From: Dipteris shenzhenensis
Lineage: Eukaryota; Polypodiophyta; Polypodiopsida; Gleicheniales
Direction: 5' to 3' (one strand)
NCBI GenBank assembly: GCA_047967505.1
Contig: CM106538.1
Length of the DNA stretch: 64,000 bases
Of the stretch, positions 22,301-34,820 are shown one piece after another. Under the pieces are notes generated by a model. That model did not search any database, was not told where the DNA came from, and worked only from the letters and a program-made list of their open reading frames with translations. Within the stretch, counting starts at the first letter, position 1; every line of letters begins with the position of its first letter. Both the position numbers and the translations under genes were made by a program.

Positions 22301-24230
22301 CGAATGTGCACAAATTGGGAATTTCGCATGCCCATCCACCTTTAAAATCTCTAATGGACATGAATCTTTGTGAGGAAAAAGAAATTTGGCAAATTAACAA
22401 CCATGCAAAGTTGCACGTCCATCTAACACTTGACCATTCCATAACTATTTGCAAATGGATTTTGTTACACCTATACACCACACATGTGCACAAATTGGGA
22501 ATTTTGCATACCCATCCACCCAAATGATCTCCGATGGACATGAAACTTTGGTAGAACACAAAAATCAATCACCCATATGGTCTCTAATGACATGAAAATT
22601 TATCGAGAGGAAAAATTTGTTCTAGGTTAAGACTAGTGCAAAGTTGCTTTCCCATCTGACTCTTGACCATGATGGTCCACATTTGGGATTTTTTCGACTA
22701 TACAAGATAGATGTGCAGAAATTGAAAATTTAGCATGCTTATCCACCTAAATGATCTCCGATGGATATGAAACTTTGCAAGCACACAAGAAATAGTCCAA
22801 TTAATACCGATGCAATGTTGCATTCCCATTTGACGTATGACCATTCCATGATGGTCCAAGGCTCCGATGGACATGAAACTTTGGTAGAACACAAAAATCA
22901 ATCACCCATATGGTCTCTAATGACATGAAAATTTATCGAGAGGAAAAATTTGTTCTAGGTTAAGACTAGTGCAAAGTTGCTTTCCCATTTGACTCTTGAC
23001 CATCCCATGATGGTCCACATTTGGGATTTTTTTGACTATACAAGATAGATGTGCAGAAATTGAAAATTTAGCATGCTTATCCACCTAAATGATCTCCGAT
23101 GGATATGAAACTTTGCAAGCACACAAGAAATAGTCCAATTAATACCGATGCAATGTTGCATTCCCATTTGACGTATGACCATTCCATGATGGTCCAAGGT
23201 TGTAATTTTTTTGCACTTATGCATGACACATGTGCACAAATAGGAAATTTTGCATGCCCATTAACCCAAAGGTCTCCGACCAACATGAAGCTTTGCAAGG
23301 ATACTAAAATTAATCAAATTATTACCCATGCAAAGTTGCATGGCCATCTAACATGTTGACATTCCATGTCAAACCATGAATGATTTTTTTGTACCTACAC
23401 ACCACACATGCACAAATTAGAAATTTCACATGCTGATCAACCCAAATAGTCTCTGATGGACATGAAACTTTGTGAGGACACAAAAATTAATCAAATAAAA
23501 TCCAGTGCAAAGTTGAATGGCCATCCTAACCATTCCATGACAATACATCATTGCAATTTTTTTACACCTATGCATCGTGCAATTGCCCAAATTGGATAAT
23601 TTGCATGCCCATCCACCCCAAATGGTCTCTGATCAATATGTATCTTGTGAGGATACAAAAGTTAGTCAAATTAGGACCCATGAAAAGTTGCATGTTCATA
23701 TGACACTTGACCATTCCATGATGGTCCACGAATGTTTTGGCACCTATGCACTGCGCATGTGCACAAATTGGGAGTTTTGCATACCCATCCACCCAAATGG
23801 TCTCCAATGGGCATGAACCTTTGTGAGAAAAAAAAACTAAGAGAATTAATACCCATGCAAAGTTGCATGCCCATCTGACAGTTAACCATTCCATGACACT
23901 CCACGAAGGGATTTTTTTGCACCACAAATTGGGAATCTCGCATGCCCATCCACCCAAATGTCTCCAGTTGACATAAAACTTTGAGATTAAAAAAAATAGA
24001 GTTGCGTGTACATCTAACATGTGACCATTCCATGTCGGTCCACAATTCTGACCTTTTGCATCTATACACCATTCATGTGCACAAAGTGGGAATTTTGAAT
24101 GCCCATCGACCCAAATAGTCCCGGACGGAAATAAAACCTTCCGAGTAGGAAAAATTAGTTAGTTTGAGACCCGTGCAAAATTTCATTTCCATTTACCATC
24201 CCATGTTGGTTCACGAATGCATTTTTAGGC
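19315..24230. repeat. Satellite array, ~180-bp unit, about 27 copies
   Basis: Each unit contains CATGCAAAGTTGCATGCCCA, CACTTGACCATTCCATGATG, a TTTTTTGCACCTATGCACCA block, CACAAATTGGGAATTT and GACATGAAACTTTG. Counting the CATGCAAAG word gives successive spacings of 181, 179, 178, 156, 169, 157, 171, 180, 178, 178, 172 and 181 bases, so the basic unit is about 180 bp with small deletions. Copies differ by many substitutions, so the array is old apart from one recent duplication at 22529-23199. Because 180 is a multiple of 3, the minus strand shows repeating ~60-residue peptides (GGWACKIPNL, CIGAKK, MEWSSVK), but they are broken by stops and I do not call them genes. Confidence 0.9.
22529..23199. 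repeat. Recent tandem duplication inside the satellite
   Basis: The 333 bases 22529-22861 are repeated almost exactly at 22862-23199. The clear difference is a 5-base insertion in the second copy (GACCATCCCATGATGG against GACCATGATGG); another is a single base change in a T-run. The block spans about two satellite units. Confidence 0.9.
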
Positions 24231-24339
24231 AGGTAGCATTGTGGGATAAAATGAAAATCTGGCCTCTCGCTGAGCCACGTGTAGTAATTTAAAATATGAA
24301 TTCTAGTTTAGAGAGCAGGTTGGTGCATCCAGGAATGTG

Positions 24340-25692
24340 GCTGGCCTAAAAATTAGAGGACGAGGGAGGTAATCAGACATCCAAGCTGATCCAAGGAAGT
24401 CCCAACCAAGCTTGAAGGCTCAAAGAAAGCAGTTATAATGCATTCAAATTGAGCGAGGTGAAGGGGAGCATCAATCCCAATTCTCATGCCTAGAATCCGC
24501 TTCTAAGAGGTGAAGGAGAGACACAATGCTAGGACTCGTATGGGATTGCCACTAGTATTTGATACGTTGATAGTCGATTTCAAAAACAAGACTTGGAATA
24601 CAAGATTGTTGTCATATACTATGATAAAGTCCTCATCCTTTAAGGGGGAAAACCTATGTATAGATGATATCCAAATGGAGTCAGGAGCCATGAAGGACAC
24701 CTTGCTAGAGAATCTGATTTGGGATTTGATTGTCTCAAAGGTAGGCTGAATGTCAACAACCCCTAAACCTCCTTGAATGTTAGGCATGGTGCAAAAATCC
24801 CACTTAACTTAAGGTATCCTAGAGCTACCACCCCAAAGGAAGAATCTACACTTAGAGATCAACTGAGACAAGCCCTTGCCTGCTAGGGTGCCAACATGAC
24901 AAATAGAAGATGATGATAGGGTATAAACAATGTTTAAGGACAATCCTCCTGCTAGCTAAGTTAGCTTGCGAACCCTTCCACTTCTCCAATTTAGAATACC
25001 TATTCATGAACCCAATCCCAACTATCTTTCATATTGATCTCAAATCCCATAGTGATTCCCAAAAGTTTGAACATCTCGCCATGAGATAATGGGTGGCCAC
25101 CAAGAGCATCCAGATAGGGCTGGGGCTGGCCACTGAGGGTAGTGTACCCATTTTGGTGTGGTTAATGAGTGACCCAGAAGTGTAGAAAATCTCCGGACAC
25201 TCCATCACAGCAGTGACATCTTTTGTAGTGTTCCTAGCATGGGAGTCAAGCTTATGTCATCAACACATTGTTGCCTAACTAGCTGCTTACCATAGGGTAG
25301 CCCAATGCCCCTAATAGTGCCTTATTGGCTTCCCTCAAAGAGGAGCCACCATAAGGCATCAGCAACTATGGCAAAAAGGAGAGGGTCAATAGGACAACCT
25401 TGTCTAATGGAATGCTTCAAAGGGAAAGCAGAGGACATGACCCCATTTAAACAAACCTTAGCAGAAGCATTAAAGAGGAGAAGTTTGATAAACATACTCT
25501 AGGCCTTGGAGAGACTGGATTAGGAAATCCCAGTCTAATCTATCATAGGCTTTGTCAAAATCCACTTTGATAAAGCAAATATCGTGTTTGGTGTCTCCAG
25601 CATACTCACAGCACAAGTTAATGATGGCTTCCAGGAGGTGGCATCCCTTAATGAAACCTTTTTGCTCATGCAAAATCCAAGCGTCCATCTTA
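24340..25692 (-). pseudogene. L1-type LINE, RT core and C-terminal region
   Basis: On the minus strand 25690-25490 reads ILHEQKGFIKGCHLLEAI and then IKVDFDKAYDRLDWDFL, the RT palm before the YADD motif. Below it are RQGCPIDPLLFAIVADAL (about 25430-25370) and a degenerate CVDDISL in place of YADD. 24787-24503 encodes part of the region after the RT (GGLGVVDIQPTFE). Stops are frequent. This is the 3' part of the same LINE whose ORF1 lies at 28.4-30.2 kb; the middle has been rearranged. Confidence 0.8.
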
Positions 25693-25748
25693 GAATTCAG
25701 AAGAGACAGATGGGTGGGCAAGGGCACCATGCTAAAGGGCGCTGAACT
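25693..25748 (+). repeat. 56-bp patch of LINE endonuclease at the arm edge
   Basis: Identical in orientation to 27737-27792 and inverted relative to 26904-26940. It joins the RT fragment to the inverted arm, and the junction shares the bases AACT with the sequence on the other side, a microhomology. Confidence 0.8.
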
Positions 25749-26940
25749 CCTACAAACCCCCCGCTGGTAGCAAATAGACAGAAGGGGGTTCCTATGGTCT
25801 CCACTCCTCCCCCGTCCTCTCAGGAAGCTCTTGGTCCTATACTGAACAACTTGCCTAAAAGAGAGGCCATCAAAGTTGGGTACCTAGCTGGGAAGAGCAA
25901 CATTGTTGCCCCTATTAACCCATTTAATGTGTTATCTGACTCCCCATCAGAGGACATGATTATTGAGAAGCCCAAGGGTGAGATGGAGGAGGGTTGGTCT
26001 AAATAATTTTACGACGAGGTCTTAAAAGGTGATGATATGCACTCGGATGAGGCAGAGTTGAAAGAGAAGTTTCCTCCCCACCCCAGTGTTGAGAAAGACA
26101 TCATTGTCAAAGGGAAAGTGGTGGCCCAACTCCAATCCAAAAGAAGGCTCTCCCATGCTAAGGACTATTCAACCTTGACTAAAAGCCCTAACCCCAGGAA
26201 AGAAACATGCTAAGTAAGCCCATGTCTTTCCTCACACATAATGTGTGGATTAATAGACCCCACTAGAGGGGGGTGTTGGCTAGGTGTTGAGAGAAATCCC
26301 ATCTCTTCCTTCTGATAAGATTAAATACTTCCTTGGCTGGTATGTCCATTTTACCTGTCCACCAGTTCCTCAAACAAACCAGTGTCTCCCTGAGTCTAGC
26401 CTTTTCCAAATTCAAGAGGTCAGCTTTAGCTTGTAGCAGTTTTGCTTGAGCACTAATGCGTCTTAATGACATCTTTAATCTTGTCCATTCTTACGGCCCT
26501 TATCCTGGCCCAACTTTTCCTTGCACTCTTCAATATCTATTTAGTTTCCCTTTCGCATTTTGCCAAAAGGACGAGGCATCTTATCCCACATCTCAGTAAT
26601 CCGTGTTGGACAGAGACTTAAACCAGAAAAGGCTGGGGTTAAGCCTTGAACCACGATGAGGTTTTCCTTCCTTGTTTAAAATCACAGCTCAACATACTAG
26701 CTTGTGATGCGAAAACTGAGAGGGTAGAAAACATTTGAATCCCAACCTTGGAGGTGCTGAGTAAGAGATGGTGAGAAATATAAATTTTGTCTAATCTAGC
26801 TTCTTGTTTGCAATCCCTAATTTGTCTGTTAGACCAAGTGTACTCCCTTATGGAGTCAGGGTCTAAAAGTTGCATGGCATCGTTTAAGCCCTCCCAGGTG
26901 TACAGTTCAGCGCCCTTTAGCATGGTGCCCTTGCCCACCC
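25745..26940. repeat. Left arm of a 1196-bp inverted repeat
   Basis: Bases 25745-26940 are the reverse complement of 27756-28951: coordinates of paired bases always sum to 54696, with no net insertion or deletion. The arm contains, from left to right, the tail of LINE ORF1 on the plus strand (25794-26210) and the endonuclease and linker on the minus strand (26940-26263, including MSLRRISAQAKLLQAKADL). The translated arms differ in only a handful of residues, so they are nearly identical. Confidence 0.9.
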
Positions 26941-27755
26941 TTAAGGCTAACGTCTTGGTCAGTATTTTGTAACTACAGTTCGACATCATTAGAGGTCGCC
27001 AATTCTTGAGCATGTCTGTTTTGGGGATAGCTTGATAACTCCACCATCAGATGATCAAGTAGTTGATGGGTGTGAAGGCTCTCCTACCAAACAGCATGGA
27101 GCCATGGACCTACCACCTCCCAAAGTGTTTTATAAAAGTCGATAGGGAGCCCGTCTTCCCCATGAGTTATCCCAGCTTTCATTGATTTAACAACCTCCTT
27201 GAACCCTTTTAAGAAAGGGGGGCTTCAAGGTATGATTGATCAAAAGGTTATGAACCCGGACCTTCCTGGCCCTCTTGCAATTTTCTCGAGCTTGCCAAAT
27301 CTCATGAGTTACCTAGAGAGAGGGTGAGAGTAACTTCTGAAAATGATTAGAGATGTTTTAGTCTCACTCTTAGCCCATTGATTGTCAAACTTCCAAAAGG
27401 GGGATGTCACTTCAAGAAGTTAAGTGAACCAAGAATGATCTTGAGTACAGGCTCAAGTGGATTGATAATAGAAAGAAATGGTTCTTTATTGATCATGAGA
27501 CAAGAAAGGAAGGTACTACTATTCGGGTACTCTCACATTATGAACAAATTTTTAAGAAGGTTGTTGCAGATGTAGACCACAGATGGATTGCACTACACTA
27601 CATTTGGAATGGGGTTCCTTTTTGGGTTGTCTCAGTTAATGCTCCTACCAATTCTCAAGACCGAGTGACCACTTGGCAGCCGATGGATGTGTTAGATGGA
27701 AATGCCTTTCTAATGGTGGGAGACTTTAACATGGTTGAATTCAGAAGAGACAGAT
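26941..27755. mobile_element. Spacer of the inverted repeat: LINE RT start and endonuclease start
   Basis: The left part (26941-27300, minus) encodes the N-terminal RT segment (GITHGEDGLPIDFYKTLW and LKNWRPLMMSNCSYKILTKT). The right part (27370-27755, plus) encodes the endonuclease region leading to FLMVGDFNMVEFRRDRW. The two halves therefore point in opposite directions, although both derive from one LINE. Confidence 0.75.
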
Positions 27756-28951
27756 GGGTGGGCAAGGGCACCATGCTAAAGGGCGCTGAACTGCACACCT
27801 GGGAGGGCTTAAACGATGCCATGCAACTTTTAGACCCTGACTCCATGGGGGAGTACACTTGGTCTAACAAACAAATTAGGGATTGCAAACAAGAAGCTAG
27901 ATTAGACAAAATTTATATTTCTCACCATCTCTTACTCAGCACCTCCAAGGTTGGGATTCAAATGTTTTCTACCCTCTCAGTTTTCGCATCACAAGCTAGT
28001 ATGTTGAGCTGTGATTTTAAACAAGGAAGGAAAACCTCATCGTGGTTCAAGGCTTAACCCCAGCCTTTTCTGGTTTAAGTCTCTGTCCAACACGGATTAC
28101 TGAGATGTGGGATAAGATGCCTCGTCCTTTTGGCAAAATGCGAAAGGGAAACTAAATAGATATTGAAGAGTGCAAGGAAAAGTTGGGCCAGGATAAGGGC
28201 CCTAAGAATGGACAAGATTAAAGATGTCATTAAGACGCATTAGTGCTCAAGCAAAACTGCTACAAGCTAAAGCTGACCTCTTGAAGTTGGAAAAGGCTAG
28301 ACTCAGGGAGACACTGGTTTGTTTGAGGAACTGGTGGACAGGTAAAATGGACATACCAGCCAAGGAAGTATTTAATCTTATCAGAAGGAAGAGATGGGAT
28401 TTCTCTCAACACCTAGCCAACACCCCCCTCTAGTGGGGTCTATTAATCCACACATTATGTGTGAGGAAAGACATGGGCTTACTTAGCATGTTTCTTTCCT
28501 GGGGTTAGGGCTTTTAGTCAAGGTTGAATAGTCCTTAGCATGGGAGAGCCTTCTTTTGGATTGGAGTTGGGCCACTACTTTCCCTTTGACAATGATGTCT
28601 TTCTCAACACTGGGGTGGGGAGGAAACTTCTCTTTCAACTCTGCCTCATCCGAGTGCATATCATCACCTTTTAAGACCTCGTCGTAAAATTATTTAGACC
28701 AACCCTCCTCCATCTCACCCTTGGGCTTCTCAATAATCATGTCCTCTGATGGGGAGTCAGATAACACATTAAATGGGTTAATAGGGGCAACAATGTTGCT
28801 CTTCCCAGCTAGGTACCCAACTTTGATGGCCTCTCTTTTAGGCAAGTTGTTCAGTATAGGACCAAGAGCTTCCTGAGAGGACGGGGGAGGAGTGGAGACC
28901 ATAGGAACCCCCTTCTGTCTATTTGCTACCAGCGGGGGGTTTGTAGGAGTT
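27756..28951. repeat. Right arm of the 1196-bp inverted repeat
   Basis: Contains the LINE endonuclease on the plus strand (27756-28057: MQLLDPDSMGEYTWSNKQ, RLDKIYISHHLL) and the linker (28224-28433), then the C-terminal part of ORF1 on the minus strand (28951-28500). The head-to-head junction of the two lies near 28435-28500 and is also present in the left arm, so it existed before the arm was duplicated. Confidence 0.9.
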
Positions 28952-30181
28952 TTTAGCTTGGCTTTCTTAAGTGGGCAATTTTTAAGTATATGGCTAGAGA
29001 GGCCACATAGAAAACATGAGTTAGGGTGATTCTTGTACATAAGAGGTTGTTCCCTAATCGATGTCACCTCTCTTATTAAGAAAGAGCAAATTTTTAGGGA
29101 GATCCTCTATTGGGTCAAAGCTAAACGCAAACCTAAGGGTTGCCCCTTGGATTGATTAACTATTCATGCTCAACGCTCAATACTTTGCCCAAAGACCCAT
29201 ACAATGAAGCTGCTTGATTGAATAGAGAAAGGTTAAATTTGGAAGAATGGCCCAAACTGGAAGTTTGGTAGACCTAGGCATCTTTGTGTTGAAGAAAGGT
29301 GACCAAGAGAGGTTGGCTCCTTATGGTCTAGAGACCATGCTGGAGGACCTTAGAGGATGAAATACCCTCTCTGTAAGAAGCGTACATTAATAACACCGAG
29401 TCCTTCTTCACCCAGCTATTTTGGAACCACCCTTCAGGGCGAGGGCCATGCAGGAATCCCACGAGTGCATGAGCAAAAAGAAAATCATCAGCATCTTCGA
29501 GATCCTCTTCATTGATGACTGTGGCAACAGCCTTACCTGCTTGATGAGTCTTCTGCGAGCTTGCAGTTGGGATGCCCTTTGCATGAGCCGCTTGAAAATC
29601 CTCAGGTGTTCTCTCTCCTCTGTTGGAATTGTTTGTCCCTATTGGTTGATTTTTGACCTTGCATGTCGGTGTGCCATTCTTTTCTTCCAGCTTCTCAGCA
29701 CCGACATGTAAACCTTCTCTCTGTTTCTCTTGTCTCTCTTCTAGTCTGGTAGCTGCTACTTTTGGGGATGCAGAAGAAGCCTCCCTTTGTCTGCTATAGC
29801 GCCCCCACGTAAGAGGTGTAGGGTTCAACACTCTGCCAAGGAAGGATGTTCTACCAAATCTTGCACTGCCACGTCCACCAGTTCCTTCTTGACTTCGTCT
29901 TAGGGACCAGGAGGGAATCGAGGAAAGGGGGCTCCATAGTTGTTGCTTTCGACTGGGGAAGGAGACAATGTTTGCTATAGCTCAAGGCGCTGGTCGGGAG
30001 GTGGGAACTTGGAAAGATAAAAAATGTCGATATTAGATCTCTCCCAGTTGCAAGGGACGTAGGGCAAACGAAAGGCATTAGAAGAGGGAGTGGGAGTCAC
30101 ATCAAAGGCTAGATTTGTGTGCACAAGTTCTTGGGGGGAGAGTTGGAGAGGACAGGCTGTCCCGTCAGAGTCGACCTCCAT
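28500..30181 (-). pseudogene. L1-type LINE ORF1 (gag-like)
   Basis: Reads leftwards from MEVDSDGTACPLQLSP (30181) through LPYVPCNWERSNIDIFYL, a charged middle part (29328-29760) and a zinc knuckle CFLCGLSSHILKNC (about 29016-28975), to an acidic C-terminus (KPKGEMEEGWSK, then HPSVEKDIIVKGKVV). ORF1 of plant L1 elements binds the element RNA. Several frameshifts and stops (near 29840, 29330 and 28690) break it. Its endonuclease should follow on the same strand but is inverted here. Confidence 0.75.
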
Positions 30182-30189
30182 TTCCCTCC

Positions 30190-31800
30190 ACTCGTGGATA
30201 TATCCTCCTTTTTAAAGCACTTTTAAATACCGTAACCTTAAATCTTGATATAACCATCCATAAATGCATCGTTCTATCCCCAACCAATAGCGTCGATATA
30301 ATCATCCGTAATTCCCTTGAAACATTTTATGGAACTTATTTTTGATGTTGATAATCATTTTATGTTCCCAAACAATAGCATTGATATAACCAGTACTTAG
30401 ACCCGTCTACGACAAGTTTTTTTCCCAATTTCAACATAGATTGTCAAAAATCGAGAGTTTCTTCTATCATAAAGCAATCTTCAAAAGCACCACACAATCA
30501 GAAGTCTCACCATTCATGAGCACAACATGGTCATTGGAGTATGCATTTTTGCTATGGCATGAGGTATCTCTCTCGCTGCAATGCTTGAATCAAAACCATC
30601 GTAGATGTGAAGCACTAAGGATGCCCTCCGCGAAATGATGGCCAAGGAAAAATCGAGTGATTGAGCAGCCCATTAGTCATGATATTGCACCATGAATCTC
30701 TGCCTCTAAGGCATAGTCGATTGAGGCTACTGCCTATGCATAGTAATCGCGACCCCCTTAGCCTTTTGATAAATCACTCTGGGCTTAGCCTCTTCTATAT
30801 GATCATTAGCTAGATGGTTGGTGGCTTCATTTGCTGCTCTCCTTGCTACAATAATTGCTTTTGATGGTTTCCTTTGTGATTGAACAATTGAAACTTTGCA
30901 GCCCATGAATCCGTGTCTCTAAACAATTGATTGAGGCTATGGCATAGTTTATCGCGACCGCCTTAGCCTTTTGATAAATCACTCCGGGCTTAGCCTCTTC
31001 TACACGATCATTAGCTTGATTGGCTTCAGTTCAAATATCCATTTGATTGTAGCATAGCCTTTTGCTTTCCTATACACTTGAAACACTTCATATAAATCCA
31101 CAAAACACTATATTTCCTTCAATAACCATGTACACATACGAATCATTCTAATAAACTGAATGCATTTAACACCTCCTTCACCAATAATTTCTGTGTGATG
31201 GACTTTTTAAATCTTGCTCTTCCCTCAATAGTACCATACATAGCTTGGAACTTGCTGCTCTCCTTCTACCCACTTGCATACATTAATTGTGAGGATCCAC
31301 TTCTTTGGGCCGTAAAATAATCTGTTATATTGAAGATTGCATCAACGCTACTCACCAAACATTTGTTGGCTAAAGGAGAAGGACTCCCCTCGAGCCTACT
31401 ACTGGGGATGAAGAAACTCTCGTCTCACACCACGTAGTTCCTCCTTTTCTCCTACTTTTGTCCATTCTTTTTCATAATATGGAACCAAATCAAAGAGCAC
31501 TCCTCCCTCTTTCTCTATTCTCTCATCCCTCCTATAATTTGAGTGTCTTAAAAGGAAGTTTGATGTCCACATGGGGCTTTGGATTTCTTGTAAGTTAAGT
31601 GTGGTATTTTGTCTCTTTGCCTTTAGATATTTATAACATCCACACACCTTTGTTTTATGAGATAGTTCTTTACACCAAGTCTGCTACCAAGACCATCTTC
31701 AGTGAACCACGTTTTAGGAGCCAATCCATAGAGTGCATTGTCTAAAACTCAATGCCATAGAGTAATCCACTCACCCCTAAACACTAATGTCCCCTACCAT
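30190..31800. repeat. No gene; diverged tandem duplication at 30690-31030
   Basis: Two related stretches (about 30690-30830 and 30905-31030) share GATTGAGGCTA, CGCGACC, CCTTAGCCTTTTGATAAATC and GGGCTTAGCCTCTTCTA. Minus-strand frames give weak similarity to nothing I can name. The rest of the stretch shows no gene. Confidence 0.5.
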
Positions 31801-31819
31801 AGAAGCCAAATCCAGAAGT

Positions 31820-34800
31820 GATGCATCGACCTAGCTCATCCCGATATTGCCATGACTTTAATAGGAATCACTATCCAAATGCTGATTGGTCTATCCAACA
31901 CCCATCCCAATACCACATCCCAATAGATGTGCCTCCTATATTGTATGTTGCTTTCCTTGTCTATGCTAGTAGAAGTGCCTATGGCAACTTTACATGTAAC
32001 ATTTCTCAATGGGAGTAGTAATGCAACAAAGCTTGCCAAAAGTAGCAATGTGAAAGTTTTACCTGTACTAGCATTGCCAATCAAGAACATGTGTAAAGGT
32101 GAAGATAGGGCACTCTATTTCTTTAGCACTATGTCCTCCCCAACAGGAGCCGTTGCTCATACTTCGAATTTGTGCAAGGAAGGGTAATATGGTTCTATTG
32201 GTATGACTTTGTATGTGAATTTTTGGGCTTGTTGAAATTGGGTCATCTTGCTGGACATGTCCATTTCTCTCCCTAGGTCATATGTGTCAGCACTATTTCT
32301 TGTCCTTGAACTTGTGGATGACGGTGAAGAAAAGTTGCTCGAGTCAATGGAAGGAGGTGTGAGAGGACATGAGTTTGTTTAATTTTTTTTTGTTCTCCTC
32401 AATATTGTATTCATGGTGGTTGTGTAAGTAATGCCATGTGGGAAAGTCATCATCCAAGTAGTGCTCACTATTAATAAAAGGCCAAAAAAGAAACAAGTTA
32501 TCTATAGTGGTTTTCCGGTTCTCTTGATTTGCTGTAACTGTTAAATCGTATCATCCTTGAGAGCTTTCTTTTTTTGGATTGTGTGGGTGTAGTGTGTATT
32601 CACTAGCAAAAGAGGCAAAGCACATGTGCACAAGTGATGGTGTATGCTAGAGGTATATGCTGATAATGTTAGCAAAGAAGATGTCACTACTAGTGGGGTT
32701 GCTCTCCTACCACACTTGTGTTTATGTATGAAAATTATCTTTTTATACTTGTAAGGGCAAGGAGAGGCACAAGTAAATGACTTGTTGTGCACAAATATGT
32801 TGCATGTTTAATATCGCATTGCCCAGCTTGCGCATGTGCTCATTGGTAGTTGCGTTCATCTCCAAGCTTTGTGAGAGAGCGATCTTAACTACTTTGGTTG
32901 TTTCTTTTTTTACTTTCATGATGCTTTAAGTGCAATAAGTAGCATTGCTGTGAGGGTTCAAGAATAATTGCACGTCAGTATTAGTTGAAAGTTCCCAATA
33001 GTTTTCACAATGTCAGGTCAAAGTTGTTAAAGTAGATGTCTTTTGAGTGCCTCTTTAAGAGCAATGCAGGTTGTGAGGCATTGGCATGCAGGGTACAATG
33101 AATTACTCTTTAGATAGCCCAAGCTAACCCTGAGGAAGGAGTCACATTACAATGATGTTGTTGAAGGTTCCGACAAGATGGAAAAGATTTTTGCTAAGTT
33201 TTTTTGTAAGGAGTTATTAATGAGGTTGTGCTCCAAGGGGAGTATAATACATGTCTTCTGCATAGGTGGGTGTGAAAAGCTAAACTTGCAACCTTTTCCT
33301 TTTTTCTTGCAAGATTTCCTATGTATGCAAGTGTTTGTGTTTGAGGACAAGTTGTGAGACATCCGATATTATGTAGTGGTCGACAAATTCTTCTATCTCT
33401 TAGTTTGTTGAAACACTATAATTTTGTGCATCCTCTACCCAAAGCAACCCATGGTTGTGTTGGCTTCTTCTATTTTGAAACTTGGTGAGAAAACATTAGT
33501 CTTGAATCTTGATTCTTGCCTAAGATGGCAGGGTCATTTTTCAAGAGAGGTTTGACTCCTTGGAATGTGTGGGCATAGTACTGTGCCATAGTCATAGGGT
33601 CTAAATGGTGCCCATAGTTTTTCTTTTGTTCTGTACATAGTTTTTTTGTTGCTGAGAGGTAAAAATGTATGGGGCCATAGTTGACATAGCATTGTAAATA
33701 GATTCTTCTGATTCTATTCTTGTAGTCAGTTGATGTCCAAAGAGCAATAAAGTCATGAAAACTAGTTTTTGATTGTAATAGTTTTTCTACAATTGTGTCC
33801 TCAAGCATGTCTTTCGCTTGAAGAGTTCTTCCACTCAACTGAGGCGTTTGCATTTAAATCCAGGTGGAGTATGACACTTGACATACCGTGATTTTCATCC
33901 TTTTGAAGGACAAGTTTTCTATTGAAAGAGCAAAGTGTCTATACTTGTTAGTGAGCTCCCAACAAGCAATATCTTAGTAGGTAATGTGTGTAGGGGTATC
34001 GTAATTGCATGCACAACCACAACCATAGAATAGTGTAGGAAATGCCAACTCCTCACAAAACTTATCCTTGAATATGCTCAACGGCAAGAAACCTTCAGAA
34101 GGAGCAACCACAACCATAGAATAGTGTAGGAAATGCCAACTCCTTACAATATTTGTCCTTGAATATGATTAACGGCTGCAAGAAACCTTTACAAGGAGAA
34201 ACCATGATATGTTTTCCTTTAAAGTGAATGACTTACTTGCTAGTGTAGATTCCATGCACAAGAGTCTCTATTTCAAAGTCCTCTTATGAAGTATCATTGC
34301 CATTGTTTTGTCCCTCTGCATATTGTTCTTAGAGATACTTGCATGTTGCATGTGTTCCACTCAAACCATATTAAGTTCCACGTTATGCTCCTTGTACAAA
34401 GGACTACCAAGCAATTCATTCAATGCACTCATTTTTAAAGTAGGTCTCACAAGGCCACTCATGTAATTGTGTGTATATTATTGCAACCATGACAGTGGCA
34501 TTATTGGTCAAGAACCATGAAAGGATCCATTACGCTCTATCAACATCTTCAAAAACATTGACAACACTTCCACAAAGCCCAAATTTCCCTTCGTAGGTCT
34601 GCTCTTGGATTTGGGTAAAGGGGATCTGAATCACAGGTAGGTGGGCCTCGATGTCATTGAGCATTGATGTGTATTGACCTCTTGTTGGAAGTGGCATATT
34701 TTTTATGCAAAATATTGGAAGTTTCTTGTTTTTCAAATGTTTGAAGCAAGTACAACACACCCTTTTTTGTTCCAAGGGTATGTGATTGATTACCAAACCA

Positions 34801-34820
34801 TGTTGTTCCAAAAGCATTTG
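31820..34820 (-). pseudogene. Helitron replicase/helicase, decayed
   Basis: Reading leftwards from 34817: CCTCFKHLKNKKLPIFCIKN, a DUF6570-like cysteine region typical of Helitron proteins; then SPCKGFLQPLIIFKDKYCKE and LAFPTLFYG (about 34200-34130); a replicase-like segment (33853-33470, including DPMTMAQYYAHTFQGVKPLL); and the PIF1 helicase P-loop MFLIGNASTGKTFTL at 32090-32046. In Helitrons this protein drives rolling-circle transposition. Stops occur throughout and the helicase fades soon after the P-loop, so it is inactive. I could not find the Helitron ends (5' TC, 3' hairpin plus CTRR). A diverged 2 x ~91-bp tandem repeat lies inside at 34013-34200. Confidence 0.75.

Noticed and set aside
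19323-24072. Many minus- and plus-strand open frames of 70-150 codons in the satellite
   Set aside because: They repeat every ~60 codons because the satellite period is a multiple of 3, and they end at random stops with no consistent start. They are repeat translation.
19315-24230. CRISPR array
   Set aside because: Regular repeats are present, but the unit is ~180 bp without short repeat and unique spacer alternation, and the genome is a plant nuclear genome.
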